A DNA stretch of 64,000 nt, taken from positions 24,618,701 through 24,682,700 of the forward strand of contig NC_087063.1 in the NCBI RefSeq assembly GCF_963678635.1, given 5' to 3'. Of the stretch, positions 63,138-64,000 are shown piece by piece; position 1 is the first letter of the stretch, and the number at the start of each line of letters is the position of its first letter. The position numbers were made by a program, and so were the translations under genes. Below the pieces are notes generated by a model. That model searched no databases, had not been told where the DNA came from, and saw nothing but the letters and a program-made list of their open reading frames with translations. This stretch comes from Symsagittifera roscoffensis. Lineage: Eukaryota > Xenacoelomorpha > Acoela > Convolutidae.

Positions 63138-64000
63138 CTTATGTCTTCGTCCGCCTCTTTATTGTTGTTATTGTGACCTAAAGCGCTTATATGTTGTGAC
63201 CTAAAGATGTTGATTAAAAAAGTACCCCAATACCAAAAGTAAAGTAGCCAAAAATTTAGCACACGGATACCAGGATCACAACAAGTGAACCTATTGCAAT
63301 TTCATCTACGAGACGATGTGCTAAGATTCTATCAAACTTTGCCTGCAGCCATCAGAGGAAACGTCACGAACAATCTCGCAGCCCTAAAAGATCACTTTTG
63401 CAATCCCCAGCTTCATGAAGTACACGTCCTGTAGTTAAAGGAACTCCACTTAAACTCAGGAGATAAGCCTGAAACTTTCCTGATGAGCCTAACAAAAAAG
63501 CGTGCGTAGCGTATCGAGCGTACCTGACACCAGATTTGCCAGCCGTAGCCCCGATTGACGGTGCCGCAGCGGATGCGGCGGCACAAGCAGCTCTCTTTCA
63601 CACTGAAACAGCTCAAAGGCAAGAAAGATTAGAAGCAGTAAATGACAATCGGAATGAACAAATCAAGCGATTGTTCAAAAGGAATGCCAGACTGGTTGAG
63701 ATCAAAATTACTGGAGGTACCTTGAGCTACCACAATTCAGGTCCTTTGTAACTTGACAAAAAAGCAAATCACGGTTCGTGAGATTCGTCGAGCCGATGAT
63801 TGCCCTGGAGACGGATTTAACGAAGTAAACTACAAAGCCCCAGAAAACCTTATAAGCGCTCTCACCAAGCTATTGAGGATTATTATCGACCTTGTAAAAA
63901 GAGTCTCCTATTATATAAAACTTACGTATTTCCGACTTGTTGATTCTTCAGCTGGTTTATACTTCGTCTGGTTATATCTCAACATAAAACTTGCATAAAC
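63138..64000. repeat. Further module copy upstream of exon 1, cut by the window end
   Basis: It matches 61209-62235 in direct orientation, with a 170-base gap (about 61335-61503 absent). It starts CTTATGTCTTCGTCCGCC, and the match continues to the window end. Confidence 0.85.
63265..63900 (+). pseudogene. gag-derived fragment, copy 4
   Basis: It carries the same broken capsid-like block as copy 3, almost identical, including the frame at 63536-63751 that reads PAVAPIDGAAADAAAQAALF. Confidence 0.65.

Overview
The window looks like repeat-rich nuclear DNA from an invertebrate animal. The evidence is Ty3/Gypsy LTR retrotransposons, hAT-type miniature elements with 8-bp target duplications, a long satellite array, and one probable spliced host gene with GT-AG introns and an AATAAA signal. 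The phylum cannot be fixed from the sequence alone. No bacterial-type operons, rRNA, tRNA or CRISPR arrays were seen.

The main feature, 2894-26275 (minus strand), is a giant LTR retrotransposon of about 23.4 kb. Its two 868-bp LTRs differ at 8 positions by my count (about 99.1% identity), so the insertion is fairly young. In element sense the order is: 5' LTR (25408-26275); a 3-kb leader with many CGGAGGGT motifs and a duplicated, covarying RNA fold; gag (22281-19225); pol with protease, RT, RNase H, integrase and a C-terminal macrodomain-like region (19194-12837); a hairpin cluster; a gene encoding a coiled coil plus one clear and one degenerate SGNH/GDSL-hydrolase domain (12373-8201); two unrecognised large ORFs (8232-6544 and 6480-4423); a short 3' region with a purine tract and hairpin; and the 3' LTR (2894-3761). 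Three lesions interrupt the coding capacity. An in-frame TAA lies between gag and pol, a frameshift lies in the integrase core, and an in-frame TGA sits where the SGNH block I glycine should be. The accessory genes lack obvious signal peptides or membrane segments, so they do not look like a classical envelope. They make this an expanded, virus-like Gypsy element with a possible ADP-ribose-binding module and a possible esterase.

Flanking this, 27230-32160 (minus) holds a second, decayed Gypsy element with animal Mag-like zinc-knuckle features. 32161-38324 is mostly non-coding with dispersed repeats, a 3-copy tandem repeat, one possible small ORF, and the partner of an inverted repeat whose other arm is at 1-541. 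38325-50601 is a satellite array with a unit of about 1.88 kb, seeded with a retroelement fragment and hit by two hAT MITEs. 51439-63111 (minus) holds a probable three-exon host gene of about 318 codons. Its 9.2-kb first intron is packed with 4-kb tandem modules, each containing roughly 545-bp repeats and decayed gag fragments; another copy lies just upstream of exon 1 and runs off the window end.
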